Assembly: GCA_964472545.1 (NCBI GenBank)
Contig: CAYYNP010000044.1
Span: 1-44,025 of the forward strand
DNA length: 44,025 bases
From: CAYYNP01 sp964472545
Lineage (GTDB): Bacteria; Planctomycetota; Planctomycetia; Pirellulales; Thermoguttaceae
Direction: 5' to 3'
Of the stretch, positions 25,929 to 34,718 are shown piece after piece. The position numbers were made by a program, and so were the translations under genes. The notes beneath the pieces were generated by a model that saw nothing but the letters and a program-made list of their open reading frames with translations, was not told the origin of the DNA and did not search any database. Each line of letters opens with the position of its first letter. Within the stretch, counting starts at the first letter, position 1.

Positions 25929-28613
25929 TCAAGGCTTCCGCAGATCGTAGCAGAACAGACCTCGACCGCCGCGGATGATGATGCGGCCGTCGACCAGCGC
26001 GTGGGTCATGAACATGGGCGAATAGGCCGACGTGTTTCGGTGTCGGGTGCCCCAGACGTCGCCCAGTTGACGCAGCTTCAGCGGGTCGGTCGCATCGTAG
26101 AGCAGCAGCGGCGTATCGCTGTGCGAAGCGTCGGCCTGGCTGATCAGCCGGCCGTCCATCGAGTAGGTCTGGCCGTTCGATCCTGCGGCGTTGGACGGGA
26201 TGTGGTGCAGCCGCTTGCCGCTGTCGACGTCGAACACGACCAGATCATCACCGCGGCTCTCCTGCCCACCGACCGTCGTCTTGAGGATCACGTGCTTGCC
26301 GCAAATCACCGGCGGATGACTGTTCGGTTTCCAAGGGTAGTCTTCCCCGGCGTCCCAGGCTTTTTCCAATCCCTTGGTGGTTATCCGGTAGCATCCCAGC
26401 CGAGCCGGCCGCTTCTCTTCCGTCTGTTGGTTGGCGAGCAGGTGACGCTCGCCGACGGTGAGCGTGGCCGTGTTGATGCCGCTGTCGGAGATCGTCCAGA
26501 GCACGTTGCCATCGGACGGTTCGATGCAACGGATCTCCCCGGCCGCATTGCCTACGAGGATGTAGGTCTTGCCGCCATGGTGCCACGCGGTGGGCATTGC
26601 CGTGTTGGACGTGGCGTCCTCGATCTCCCACTTCTTCTTACCGGACTTTACGTCGAGAGCCACCAGGTCGGGCGAAGACGAAACAAGCACGCCACCGATG
26701 ACCGCCCGGTGAATGCCGGCCGCATGAGGCGACGACCAGAGCACTCTGCCCGTATGGGCATCGAGTGCAAACGTCCAACCGGACGTCGTTCGGGCAAAGA
26801 CGCGTCCCTCGGCGGCGGCCACGTTGGTCGAGAAGACGCCGATCTTGCTGCTGCCCATAATGGGATGATCGCGGTAGAGCCCATTCGGAAAGACGGTTCG
26901 CCAGAGGGTTTGGCCGGTGGCGGCGTCGAGGCAGAGGACCACGTCCTCCGCTTTGCGCTTCCAGAGCAGGCCCAGCACGCGGCCGCGATCGCCCATGGCC
27001 TGTTTGAGTTCGGTTTCGTGGTACTTGTCGCCGGCGGGGCGTGGATAGGCGAGAAAGACCCTGCCGTCAATCAGCACCGGCGAGGCACTTCCCCCGGCGG
27101 GGCCTCCGCGGGTGAGGAAGTTCTCGATGTTGCCGTCGCCGTAACGTGTGGTCTGGCACCTTCCCGGCGGCGTCTTCTCACTCCGCCAGACGAGCCGCGC
27201 GTCGGCGAGCGATTCGACGAGCACGTGGCCCGTCGCTTCCGCACTGAAGTTGCCGTGGGGACCGTTCCAGCACGGCCAATCGGCTTGGATCGCATGGACC
27301 TTGGAAAGTTCGCTTGCCGTGACAACTACCCCATCTAACTTGCCCTCGCTTTCGATCTTCTCGCCATATTCGCAAGTCCACTGACCGTGGTAGCCTTTGC
27401 CGTCTTGCTTTGCGCTGAGGGTGTACATGGCGGGCATCGGCTCGTCGCCGGGGATGGCCAGCGCTTCGGGGGTCAGCACGACGCGGACGTCGCCGGCGAG
27501 TCTATCTTTGGTGACGGTGACTTCCGAGAACTCGGCCTCCATGGTGCGACCTAGCCGTAAGTCGGCGACCGCCCGGCCCGGGCGCCAGCGACCGTTCGTC
27601 GTCGAGCCGTAGACGAGCAACGGCATGCGGCCTTCGCGGGCCGTCGGCATCGACAAGCGATAGACGGATTCCTCGCCGGGCTGCTTGCTGCTGATGGGGA
27701 TCGCCTCGCCGCCGAAACCGGCGTCGGTGGCGATCGGTTTGCCGTCGAGTTGGCTCTTCATGCGGCCGATCACTAGGTTATCGCGGACGGTGCCCTTAAG
27801 TTGAAACGAGTAGTCGCCCCCGTCGAGAGAGCCGCCGTCGAGAGTTGCCGCAATCGCCGCCTGAAAGTTGTCTCCATCGAAATCGACCTCGAGCGAAGTG
27901 ACCTTGCCGGTCCAGCGGTCGCCGCCGCGACTGGAGATACGGGCGTCCTGCACCTTGCCCCTCTCGACGGTAAACCGGATTTCGGCGTACTTGTCCATCG
28001 ATCGCTGGCTGCTGAGGACGTGGACCGTGTAGATGGAAAACCGCACCGGGAAGTCGGCCACGGCGGGTTTCATCGCCAGCACGTCGATCTCGCCTTGGCA
28101 TCGCTCTCCGTAGACGAAGTAGTCGACGTCCTCCGGTTCGAGGATGCCCTTGCTGCGTTTGAACACGAGTTCCCCGCCGCGTACGGCAGTCCGGCCCGCA
28201 AACCGGCCCAAGATCCTCTCGCCGGACCGCCGGGCATCGATCTCCAGACGGCAGCGGTAGATCTTCTCCTCGGCGGGAACGTGGACGGTCATCACCACCT
28301 GCCCAGAAAGCCGGTCTCGCGTCACCTTCAGGTCGTTGACGTCGAAGTGGTCGATCACGCGATCCACGCCCTCGAGTTCACCCCACGCCTGCAATACCCG
28401 GCCGTTGTGAACACCCAGATGCAGCGTAAGGTCACGCTCGTTGCGAAACGCGTCCGGCAGCGCAAGGGTGAGCCGCTGATAGTCGGTGTAGCGGGTTGTT
28501 CGAGGTCGCGGAGGCTGGCCGTCGCCCTTCGTCGCCCTTGTCGGCAATCCAATCAGAGACGCCAGAATCCCAAGCGTGACGACAAAGCGACGCTTTCCAG
28601 TTCGGTCGAGCAT
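25929..28613 (-). CDS. PQQ-type beta-propeller protein with three N-terminal beta modules
   Basis: This 894-residue exported protein (signal peptide KRRFVVTLGILASLIGLPT) has two halves. Residues 88-428 hold three related beta-rich modules with the patterns LKVTRDRLSGQVVMTV, YRCRLEIDARRSGERILGRF, VDFDGDNFQAAIAATL and VTVTKDRLAGDVRVVL. The second half is a PQQ-like propeller starting at the conserved DWPCWNGPHGN (about 445-455), with blades ending VLCLDAATGQTLWRT, FALDAHTGRVLWSS, VALDVKSGKKKWEI, CIEPSDGNVLWTI and VVFDVDSGKRLHHI. Whether PQQ is bound is not visible; such proteins often serve as scaffolds or dehydrogenases. GAGGAAG precedes the ATG. Its neighbour upstream is another PQQ-type protein, 60 bp away, so the two are likely co-transcribed. 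Confidence 0.8.
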   Translation of the reverse strand: MLDRTGKRRFVVTLGILASLIGLPTRATKGDGQPPRPRTTRYTDYQRLTLALPDAFRNERDLTLHLGVHNGRVLQAWGELEGVDRVIDHFDVNDLKVTRDRLSGQVVMTVHVPAEEKIYRCRLEIDARRSGERILGRFAGRTAVRGGELVFKRSKGILEPEDVDYFVYGERCQGEIDVLAMKPAVADFPVRFSIYTVHVLSSQRSMDKYAEIRFTVERGKVQDARISSRGGDRWTGKVTSLEVDFDGDNFQAAIAATLDGGSLDGGDYSFQLKGTVRDNLVIGRMKSQLDGKPIATDAGFGGEAIPISSKQPGEESVYRLSMPTAREGRMPLLVYGSTTNGRWRPGRAVADLRLGRTMEAEFSEVTVTKDRLAGDVRVVLTPEALAIPGDEPMPAMYTLSAKQDGKGYHGQWTCEYGEKIESEGKLDGVVVTASELSKVHAIQADWPCWNGPHGNFSAEATGHVLVESLADARLVWRSEKTPPGRCQTTRYGDGNIENFLTRGGPAGGSASPVLIDGRVFLAYPRPAGDKYHETELKQAMGDRGRVLGLLWKRKAEDVVLCLDAATGQTLWRTVFPNGLYRDHPIMGSSKIGVFSTNVAAAEGRVFARTTSGWTFALDAHTGRVLWSSPHAAGIHRAVIGGVLVSSSPDLVALDVKSGKKKWEIEDATSNTAMPTAWHHGGKTYILVGNAAGEIRCIEPSDGNVLWTISDSGINTATLTVGERHLLANQQTEEKRPARLGCYRITTKGLEKAWDAGEDYPWKPNSHPPVICGKHVILKTTVGGQESRGDDLVVFDVDSGKRLHHIPSNAAGSNGQTYSMDGRLISQADASHSDTPLLLYDATDPLKLRQLGDVWGTRHRNTSAYSPMFMTHALVDGRIIIRGGRGLFCYDLRKP

Positions 28614-28673
28614 TTGGCTTCCTCAGTTGGATAAGGGCGAAACGCGTATCAGGGTGACTGTACTTGTCCCGGT

Positions 28674-31600
28674 CTACTTGTAGCATCGCACGGTCCCATC
28701 TTCACAGACAGCATACAGCCGCCCACCGGCCACTGCCAGGCCGTTGTTGATCACGGCGCTGTCGACCTCGACGTGTGCCAATCGTCTTCCGTCGGGCACG
28801 CTGAAGGCCTCCAGGTGGCCGGGGATGGCTTCACCTTTGCGCCAGCGGGGGCGAGGACGCATCTGCGAACCCCAGGGCCGCATCAAGTGCCCTTCGCTGG
28901 CCACGTAGGCGACACGGCCGCCCAGCGCCAGCGAATCGGCCTCCTTGCCCACCACGTTGACCGAGGTTGCGATCGGTGTCAGCGTGCGCTTTTCGTTGCC
29001 CGAGACGCGCGTCCAGCCCTCGGCCGCGATATCGGACGACTTGATCAAGCAGAGACCGGGGCCGACCGTATGGTCCGGCGTTTGTTCGACGTAGATGGCC
29101 TCGGTGCCGTTGTGCGCGGCCCGCATACCGTCGCTGCGGTGGCCGCCGATCCTGACACCGCCCAGTTGAATTCCCACCGAACCGGTGCTATGCGGACCGC
29201 CACGGTTCTCGAATTCCATATCCAGAAACGGATACCGCTCACCGGCGATCAGCAACGGATCGCACACGCCACGGTCGCTGGTCGCGCCGGTGGCGATCAC
29301 GATCGGGTGATTGGCCACGTGGGCCACCTCGCCATCGTACATCGGCAGGTCGATGTTCCGCACGTGGGTGGGATGGTACGCGCCGTTGCTCTTGTTCGTC
29401 GTGGCCAGTTCATGTTCTTCGTCGGAGACGCTGAAGTACCTCCGCCCTTCCCGATCTTGCTTCGTCTCGAAGGTCACCCACGGCCGCAACGGGCGTTGCA
29501 GCCGCCGCGACCAGACGATCTCGCCCGACTTCAAATCCAGCCCCCACGCCCAAACGCCGCCGTCGGCCTCGCCGTGATAGCCGGCCGTGGCCACGACGAG
29601 ATCGTCGACCACCGGCAGGCAACCGTGTACCGGCCACAAGGCCTCCATCTGACCGTACGCCAGGACGTACCGCTGCTGCGGCGCGGCGAGGAAGCGCCAC
29701 GCCAGTTCGCCCGTCTTGGCGTCGAGAACGTAGACGTTGCCGTCGCGGGCACCGAACACCAGGCGGCCTTGGGCGTAGGTGGGCGTAGTGAGAACTCGGC
29801 CGGCGGAAGCGAATGCCCAACGCTGCCGGCCGGTTGCCGCATCCAGGGCCACGACACGACGCCGGTCCCGATCCGCAACAAACAACATCCCGCCTGCGAC
29901 CACCGGCGCCGTAACCGGGCCGTTGTAGACGCCGCAATTCAGCCAGTCTTGGCGGACGCCGGTGACGTCTCCCGCGATCGGTTCGGAGATCTTCACGCGC
30001 CACGCCTCGGTCAGCCCGCGCGGACCGTCCTGCGGTCCCCAGCCGCGTCGTTGGCCGTTGTAGAGATAGGCCGGCCAATCGCCGTCGCCGGCGGCGGCGC
30101 CGAGCGGGCGATCATAAGCAGGCCCCTTCGTGAGACGTCGGCCGTCGTCGATCGGCCGAGGTTCGCGCGTATGGTGCAGCGCGAGGTTGCCGCGCAGCGG
30201 GAAGAAGCAGCCGCAGCCGGAGCCGTGATAGTACATCATCCCATAGGCCGGCGTGCCCCAGCCGCCACACTGGCCGCGTGCCAGGTCGCGTTTCGTCCAG
30301 CGCAGGTCGTCGCCGGAGAGGTCGAAGTAGTTGCCGAATCCGGCGGTGACCAAGTTCTCGGTGCAAGCCCCGGTGTCGCAGCGGGCGTTGCCGCCGTTGA
30401 GCCCATACTCCAGCAGTTCGCCGGTGGCCTGGTCCATCCGCGCCCAACTGTGGCCGTAAGTAAAGAGCGTCCCATCGGCCAGCAGGAAGAGGTCGAACAT
30501 CGAGGCGTCCACGCCCTCGGGCCCGCAGATGTTCACCCAGAGGCTCTTGCCCGCCTTGGCGTCGACGGCCCACACGGCGGCCGGCTTGCCGCCGTTGGCA
30601 TCGTTGGCGTTGAGGCAGAAGACGCGGCCGTCGCGGTAAGCGACGGCGTGGAACGTGCCGGCATGTTTGACCCACTTCTTGTCGTCCCATCGCCCGCGGC
30701 GATGCACCAGCGACAGGTCGGCCATACGCGGGTCGAGCGGCACGCGCCAGGCGAGCCTTCCGCTCTTGAAGTCGAAGGCGACCAGCGCGGTGCAGGGAAT
30801 CGAAGGATACCGCCCGCTGAAGAACCCCCGCCGCTCGGGCGTGTTACCTTCGATCACCACGACCAACCCGAGATCCACCGCGAAGACGGGGCGCGCGAGG
30901 TGATCGCCCTGATCGTGGGCATAGTCCCAAATCACGCGGTCGAGCTTCGCGTCGATGCAGCGGATGCGCCTCTCAAGCGTCTGCACGATCAGGCCGTCGT
31001 GGTAGTTGAACTGGGGATACCAACCCTCGTAGCGCGACTTGCGGATGTTCAGCGATGCTTCATAGACCCGCAGCGTTTCGCCCGTCTGCGGATCGACGGC
31101 CCCGATCCGAGCGGCCTCTTGCCCGTCGTCGATGATCCGCAGCAGGCGGCCGTCGGCCAGGATCAGCGGTTTGGTCTTCTCCGCGGTGAAAGCGCCGCGA
31201 TCGACCCATTCGGCCCGCTGCCAGAGCAGCACGCCGTTGAAGGCGTCGCGGGCTTCAAGCATGATCGCCTTACGTTCACGCTCGCGATGCTCCAGCGTGT
31301 AGTTCCACTCCGAGGCCGTGATGCCGGCGTCCATCCGCCAGCCGTTGGCGCCGTTGGAATCCTGCAACCGGGGGCCGGCGATGAAGCGCAGGCCGTTGGG
31401 AACCCGAAAGGCATCGTCGCGCGAGACCTTGTTGCCGTTGGGGCCGTGGAAAAAGTGCGTCCATCCGTCGAGGTTCCCGGGCATGGGCTTCTCGAGTCGC
31501 GTCCACCCATTGTCTCCCCGGATCAACGCCTTGCCCCGTACGGGAACCAGCGCGCGGAGGATTTCTTCCCGAGCGATCTTGGCCGACGAATCGACGACGA

Positions 31601-31916
31601 TCAGGTTGGCCATGTGGTCGGCCAGCGGCAACTTCTTGCCGTCCCACACGCCGACGGTGACCAGTCCAGCACAGCCGGCAGCGTGTACGGAACTCCGAAT
31701 CTTGTCCGCATCTGCGGAACACCTCGCCAGAACGAGCGTGATCCAGCGGTCGGTCTTCGCCAGTGCCAAGCACAGCTTCGCATCGATTGCCCCCACTTCA
31801 ACGGCCAGCCCGCCCGGAATTTCGGCCAATTCTGCGAGGGATGCCGCTTTCGTGGGCGGCGGCCCAAAAGAAAGAGCGAAGATACTCAGCAGCGCGCCTA
31901 GTGTCACAGTTCGCAT
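28674..31916 (-). CDS. Exported SAM-methyltransferase-like domain fused to PQQ-type propeller
   Basis: The protein has 1080 residues from the ATG at 31916 (GGAG nine bases upstream; ATGs at 31922 and 31952 are alternatives). The signal peptide is MRTVTLGALLSIFALSFGPP. Residues about 30-140 follow the class I SAM-methyltransferase order. However, the glycine motif reads GGLAVEVGAIDAKLCLAL instead of the GGL-VHLGCGDG seen in relatives, so cofactor binding looks lost. The linker DGWTHFFHGPNGNKVSRDD leads into a long propeller with blades such as CIDAKLDRVIWDYAHD, AFDFKSGRLAWRVPL, VALDAATGRQRWAFA, VLDAKTGELAWRF and LDLKSGEIVWSRRL. The role is unknown. The gene heads the minus-strand cluster, divergent from the plus-strand cluster at 32628. 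Confidence 0.8.
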   Translation of the reverse strand: MRTVTLGALLSIFALSFGPPPTKAASLAELAEIPGGLAVEVGAIDAKLCLALAKTDRWITLVLARCSADADKIRSSVHAAGCAGLVTVGVWDGKKLPLADHMANLIVVDSSAKIAREEILRALVPVRGKALIRGDNGWTRLEKPMPGNLDGWTHFFHGPNGNKVSRDDAFRVPNGLRFIAGPRLQDSNGANGWRMDAGITASEWNYTLEHRERERKAIMLEARDAFNGVLLWQRAEWVDRGAFTAEKTKPLILADGRLLRIIDDGQEAARIGAVDPQTGETLRVYEASLNIRKSRYEGWYPQFNYHDGLIVQTLERRIRCIDAKLDRVIWDYAHDQGDHLARPVFAVDLGLVVVIEGNTPERRGFFSGRYPSIPCTALVAFDFKSGRLAWRVPLDPRMADLSLVHRRGRWDDKKWVKHAGTFHAVAYRDGRVFCLNANDANGGKPAAVWAVDAKAGKSLWVNICGPEGVDASMFDLFLLADGTLFTYGHSWARMDQATGELLEYGLNGGNARCDTGACTENLVTAGFGNYFDLSGDDLRWTKRDLARGQCGGWGTPAYGMMYYHGSGCGCFFPLRGNLALHHTREPRPIDDGRRLTKGPAYDRPLGAAAGDGDWPAYLYNGQRRGWGPQDGPRGLTEAWRVKISEPIAGDVTGVRQDWLNCGVYNGPVTAPVVAGGMLFVADRDRRRVVALDAATGRQRWAFASAGRVLTTPTYAQGRLVFGARDGNVYVLDAKTGELAWRFLAAPQQRYVLAYGQMEALWPVHGCLPVVDDLVVATAGYHGEADGGVWAWGLDLKSGEIVWSRRLQRPLRPWVTFETKQDREGRRYFSVSDEEHELATTNKSNGAYHPTHVRNIDLPMYDGEVAHVANHPIVIATGATSDRGVCDPLLIAGERYPFLDMEFENRGGPHSTGSVGIQLGGVRIGGHRSDGMRAAHNGTEAIYVEQTPDHTVGPGLCLIKSSDIAAEGWTRVSGNEKRTLTPIATSVNVVGKEADSLALGGRVAYVASEGHLMRPWGSQMRPRPRWRKGEAIPGHLEAFSVPDGRRLAHVEVDSAVINNGLAVAGGRLYAVCEDGTVRCYK

Positions 31917-32074
31917 GTCCATCGTCTCCGTGCGTTCGCTAAGGTTGCCCATGACGCAAAGCCCCCACGCGATCGGCCCACGCTTGCCACTCGGCGGCTG
32001 GTCGCGGCGTTCATCCATCAATGTAGTCCGCCAACCGTCTGGCCCATCATGACGTCGGCCGAGCCTCCCAGCCG

Positions 32075-32182
32075 TCAACCATGAACTCGCCGTGGACGCT
32101 GCACTCGAACTTCAGCGGCTCGGACGAGCCCGGGAAGAAGCCCCACCAGGAGCATCGCGGCGATTTGCTTGCTTGTAGTCAT
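32075..32182 (-). pseudogene. Short secreted-protein stub (signal peptide only)
   Basis: An ATG at 32182 starts a 35-residue frame with a plausible signal peptide (MTTSKQIAAMLLVGLLPGLV, cleavage near RAA). The downstream residues are Arg-rich and unlike a mature protein. In another frame the same DNA reads PLKFECSVHGEFMVDGW and ends in a TGA at about 32050, which looks more protein-like. A frameshifted end of a lost gene is the best reading, but it could be a tiny peptide of unknown role. Confidence 0.25.
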
Positions 32183-32627
32183 TTTCGTTCCGGCAAGTGT
32201 TACTCCGTGCTCGAACGTTCCAGAACCGATCATGCCGGCAACCTTGCCGAGGCCTACAGCAAGGTCCAGACATGCTACCTTGATATCGTACACTCCTCGG
32301 CGTGAACGTGCGCCCCAGGACAACACCCTCCGGCCGGCAGGCCAGTTACAGGAGAGGCAGGACAACGGCGATTGGTCACCCGAGGCTACCGCGGCCGTGA
32401 TTTGTGCGGGCTGGTTCTTCTTCACGATGTTATTCTACCGCAAGGACGAACGGCCCTACGTCGAGCAGATCGGCCAGCGGAACCTCCGTTTCGATGGCGG
32501 TGAGACTAGCTTCGATCGTTGACGAGAACCACGAACCTTGATAGTCTATCGACGTGTCGTAACTCCAGGAAGTGGGCTTGAAGGCCGTGCTGCAAACTAC
32601 TGGCACTCGATGACGGAGGTTCCCACC
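32183..32627. other. Divergent intergenic region between the two large clusters
   Basis: This stretch separates the minus-strand cluster (start 31916) from the plus-strand cluster (start 32628). The open frames on both strands are not recognisable proteins. A minus-strand stretch encoding GVYDIKVACLDLAVGLGKVA looks somewhat protein-like but has no start signal or family. Promoters for both clusters should lie between 31917 and 32627; I see no clear operator. Confidence 0.4.
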
Positions 32628-34634
32628 GTGCAGCTACAGTATATGCAGCTACAACACATCATGCCCGGCTGCCGGCCGCGAATTGACTGCGTCCTCGCGA
32701 TCGGCCTGGTGATGATCATGTCTACCGCAGCGCCGACTCAGGCCGAGAAGTTGCTGAAGTTCGACGTGGTTCAGCTCGGGCGTTCGCCGCTGGAAGGGCC
32801 GATATTCAAGTATACCGATGACGGCAAGTTCGTGCTCACCGGCGGCGGCCGGGACACCAGCGACGCCTGTTTCGAGGGTGCCTTTGCGGGCGTCGAAACC
32901 CGGGCGTCGAACTTCACGTTCATCTGCCGTGTTGCCCGAGCACCTATCGGTTCGCCCGACCCGCAGTACGGCGTGATGATCCGCGCCGGCTTGAAAGGGC
33001 CCGAGAAACAACTGAATCTACGCTATGACGGCCGGTCGGCTCATCGGGCCTGGCGTTGGCTGATGAAGTACCACGTCACGCCCAGTTCGCACGACGGAAG
33101 TAGCCGCGCGTACGTTTACTCGTACGATCGGTCGGTTTCCGCCACGGAAGGCGTCTGGCTGAAGATCGTCCGCCGCTATCCGTTTGTGACCTTGTATACG
33201 AGTGAGGACGGCGAGAAGTGGACCGAATTCGGGGCCGACTATTTGAAGGTCATGTTACCTCAGAAGGTGTGGGTCGGCCCGCAGATTACCGGCGGAGCCG
33301 ACGGCAAAACGCCCATTTCGATGACCTTTGACCGGCTTTCCTTTACGGTCGACCAAGGCAACGATGCGGCGCCCACGGCCGACGTCTGGCAGGAGTATCA
33401 TCCTCCGCTGAAGCCCCAGGTCGCCTACTTCGCGAAGGTCGAAACCGGCACGAGCAAAGGCCCCTTCTCGGCCTACATCCAGATGCCCCGGGCCATGGAT
33501 CCCAAGGACATCCGCGGCCTGGTGTGGACGACCGGCTGCAAGGAGATGATCATCAACGGCGGCGAGGCTTTGCCTTGGACCCATCAAGACGGGCTCCGCA
33601 AGCCGGCGGACATGCAGCAGTGGGAAGGCGCTTATATGATGCCGAAAACGCGGCCGTTCAACCAGATCCTGGCCCATTACGGGCTGGTCCGCCTTGGCGG
33701 TGCCTTTCCGGTGGAGTGCTACCCACAGGCGATCGGGCGGCTTGCCGAAGTTTCGGGCATCAGGCATCTGCGGAACATCCCGTTCTGCGCGACCGGTGCG
33801 TCGGCCGCCGGCGGCGCGTCGGCCAAGGCGGCCAACCTGCATCACGAGCATTGCGTCGCCGCTGCACCCACGTTGATCGGTATGGCGGGAGCAAAGACCG
33901 CGGGCCGCGCCGTGCTGAGGACGCCCCATCTGCACGTGTTCGGCTCGAAGGACGGGGGGCATCTCGAGGACGTCGAAAGCTGGATTCCTCGACTGCGCGA
34001 GGATCATGCACTTTGGGCGCCTACGCCGATGTGGCGCGTCTATCACCGACAGCACAAGTCGTACGCGATCGTCTTCCCCTATTTCATCGAGACACTGCGG
34101 CTTCGCGTGCCTGATGGTGCGGACTACGCCCGAAGTGCGCCCAAATTGAAAACACTCAACCTCCAGAGCGGCTGGTACGGGCTGGCAGAATCATGGTACA
34201 CAAGCTACCCCGAGGTCGTGCCGGTGCGCGGGTACAAGGGCAAGTCGAAGGGCCTCGTTTGGCAGCCCAACGAGTTGACGGCCCGGATCTGGCAGGCGTT
34301 CGTCTCGCAGAATCCGAGAACCGTCATCCACTTCCCGCGGTTCGAGGGCCACAACAACTATGGGCAGCCGAATCCGCACGGCTGGAAGAACAGTTTCTTG
34401 GCCGCCGACGAACCGTTCGAGCTTGTCGCTTCCGGGCCGTTGGGCAAGGATCTGAAGGCCCAGTACTACGCCGGACTGAGCAAGCTGAACGTGCTCCAAG
34501 AGCACGGCACGCCGTACCGCGTCACGCTTGCCGCACCAGAGCCCGGTCTGCACGCGGTCTACGCCGTAACCGAGTGGGACGGCCGGCGCGAGATCTCCCG
34601 CCCGGTGACGATCATGTTTCAAAAGCGGCAGTAG
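32628..34634 (+). CDS. Exported LamG/DUF1349-like domain fused to alpha/beta hydrolase
   Basis: From the GTG at 32628 (perfect GGAGG eight bases upstream) the protein has 668 residues and a signal peptide (RIDCVLAIGLVMIMSTAAPT). Residues about 35-240 look like a concanavalin-type beta-sandwich (FTFICRVARAPIGS, QYGVMIRAGLKGPEKQLNL, GVWLKIVRRYPFVTLYTSED), similar to DUF1349 modules. An alpha/beta hydrolase-like domain follows at about 270-500, with a nucleophile-elbow-type CATGASAAGG and a late histidine in HLHVFGSKDGGHLED. It probably acts on an ester or peptide side group of a glycan. It is the first gene of a plus-strand run; gaps of 84, 47 and 43 bp separate its members. A second hydrolase closes the run at 40485. 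Confidence 0.65.
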   Translation: MQLQYMQLQHIMPGCRPRIDCVLAIGLVMIMSTAAPTQAEKLLKFDVVQLGRSPLEGPIFKYTDDGKFVLTGGGRDTSDACFEGAFAGVETRASNFTFICRVARAPIGSPDPQYGVMIRAGLKGPEKQLNLRYDGRSAHRAWRWLMKYHVTPSSHDGSSRAYVYSYDRSVSATEGVWLKIVRRYPFVTLYTSEDGEKWTEFGADYLKVMLPQKVWVGPQITGGADGKTPISMTFDRLSFTVDQGNDAAPTADVWQEYHPPLKPQVAYFAKVETGTSKGPFSAYIQMPRAMDPKDIRGLVWTTGCKEMIINGGEALPWTHQDGLRKPADMQQWEGAYMMPKTRPFNQILAHYGLVRLGGAFPVECYPQAIGRLAEVSGIRHLRNIPFCATGASAAGGASAKAANLHHEHCVAAAPTLIGMAGAKTAGRAVLRTPHLHVFGSKDGGHLEDVESWIPRLREDHALWAPTPMWRVYHRQHKSYAIVFPYFIETLRLRVPDGADYARSAPKLKTLNLQSGWYGLAESWYTSYPEVVPVRGYKGKSKGLVWQPNELTARIWQAFVSQNPRTVIHFPRFEGHNNYGQPNPHGWKNSFLAADEPFELVASGPLGKDLKAQYYAGLSKLNVLQEHGTPYRVTLAAPEPGLHAVYAVTEWDGRREISRPVTIMFQKRQ

Positions 34635-34718
34635 GTGAGCTGCAAACCGCCACGAGTCATTCAGTGAGCCCGCGTCGAGCAGCCGCGCCGCCGGAGCGCG
34701 GAGATGGAGGGAAACGAG

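Noticed and set aside
25815..27338. A 507-codon plus-strand open frame
   Set aside because: It is antisense to the PQQ module protein and shows no domain.
28773..31901. A 1042-codon open frame on the plus strand
   Set aside because: It is opposite the PQQ fusion gene, whose propeller blades are clear; the plus-strand translation has no family-like segment.
32169..32522. A 117-codon plus-strand frame with a hydrophobic stretch (ICAGWFFFTMLFY)
   Set aside because: It has no ribosome-binding site, a mixed composition and no family; the hydrophobic piece is too short to support a membrane protein claim.
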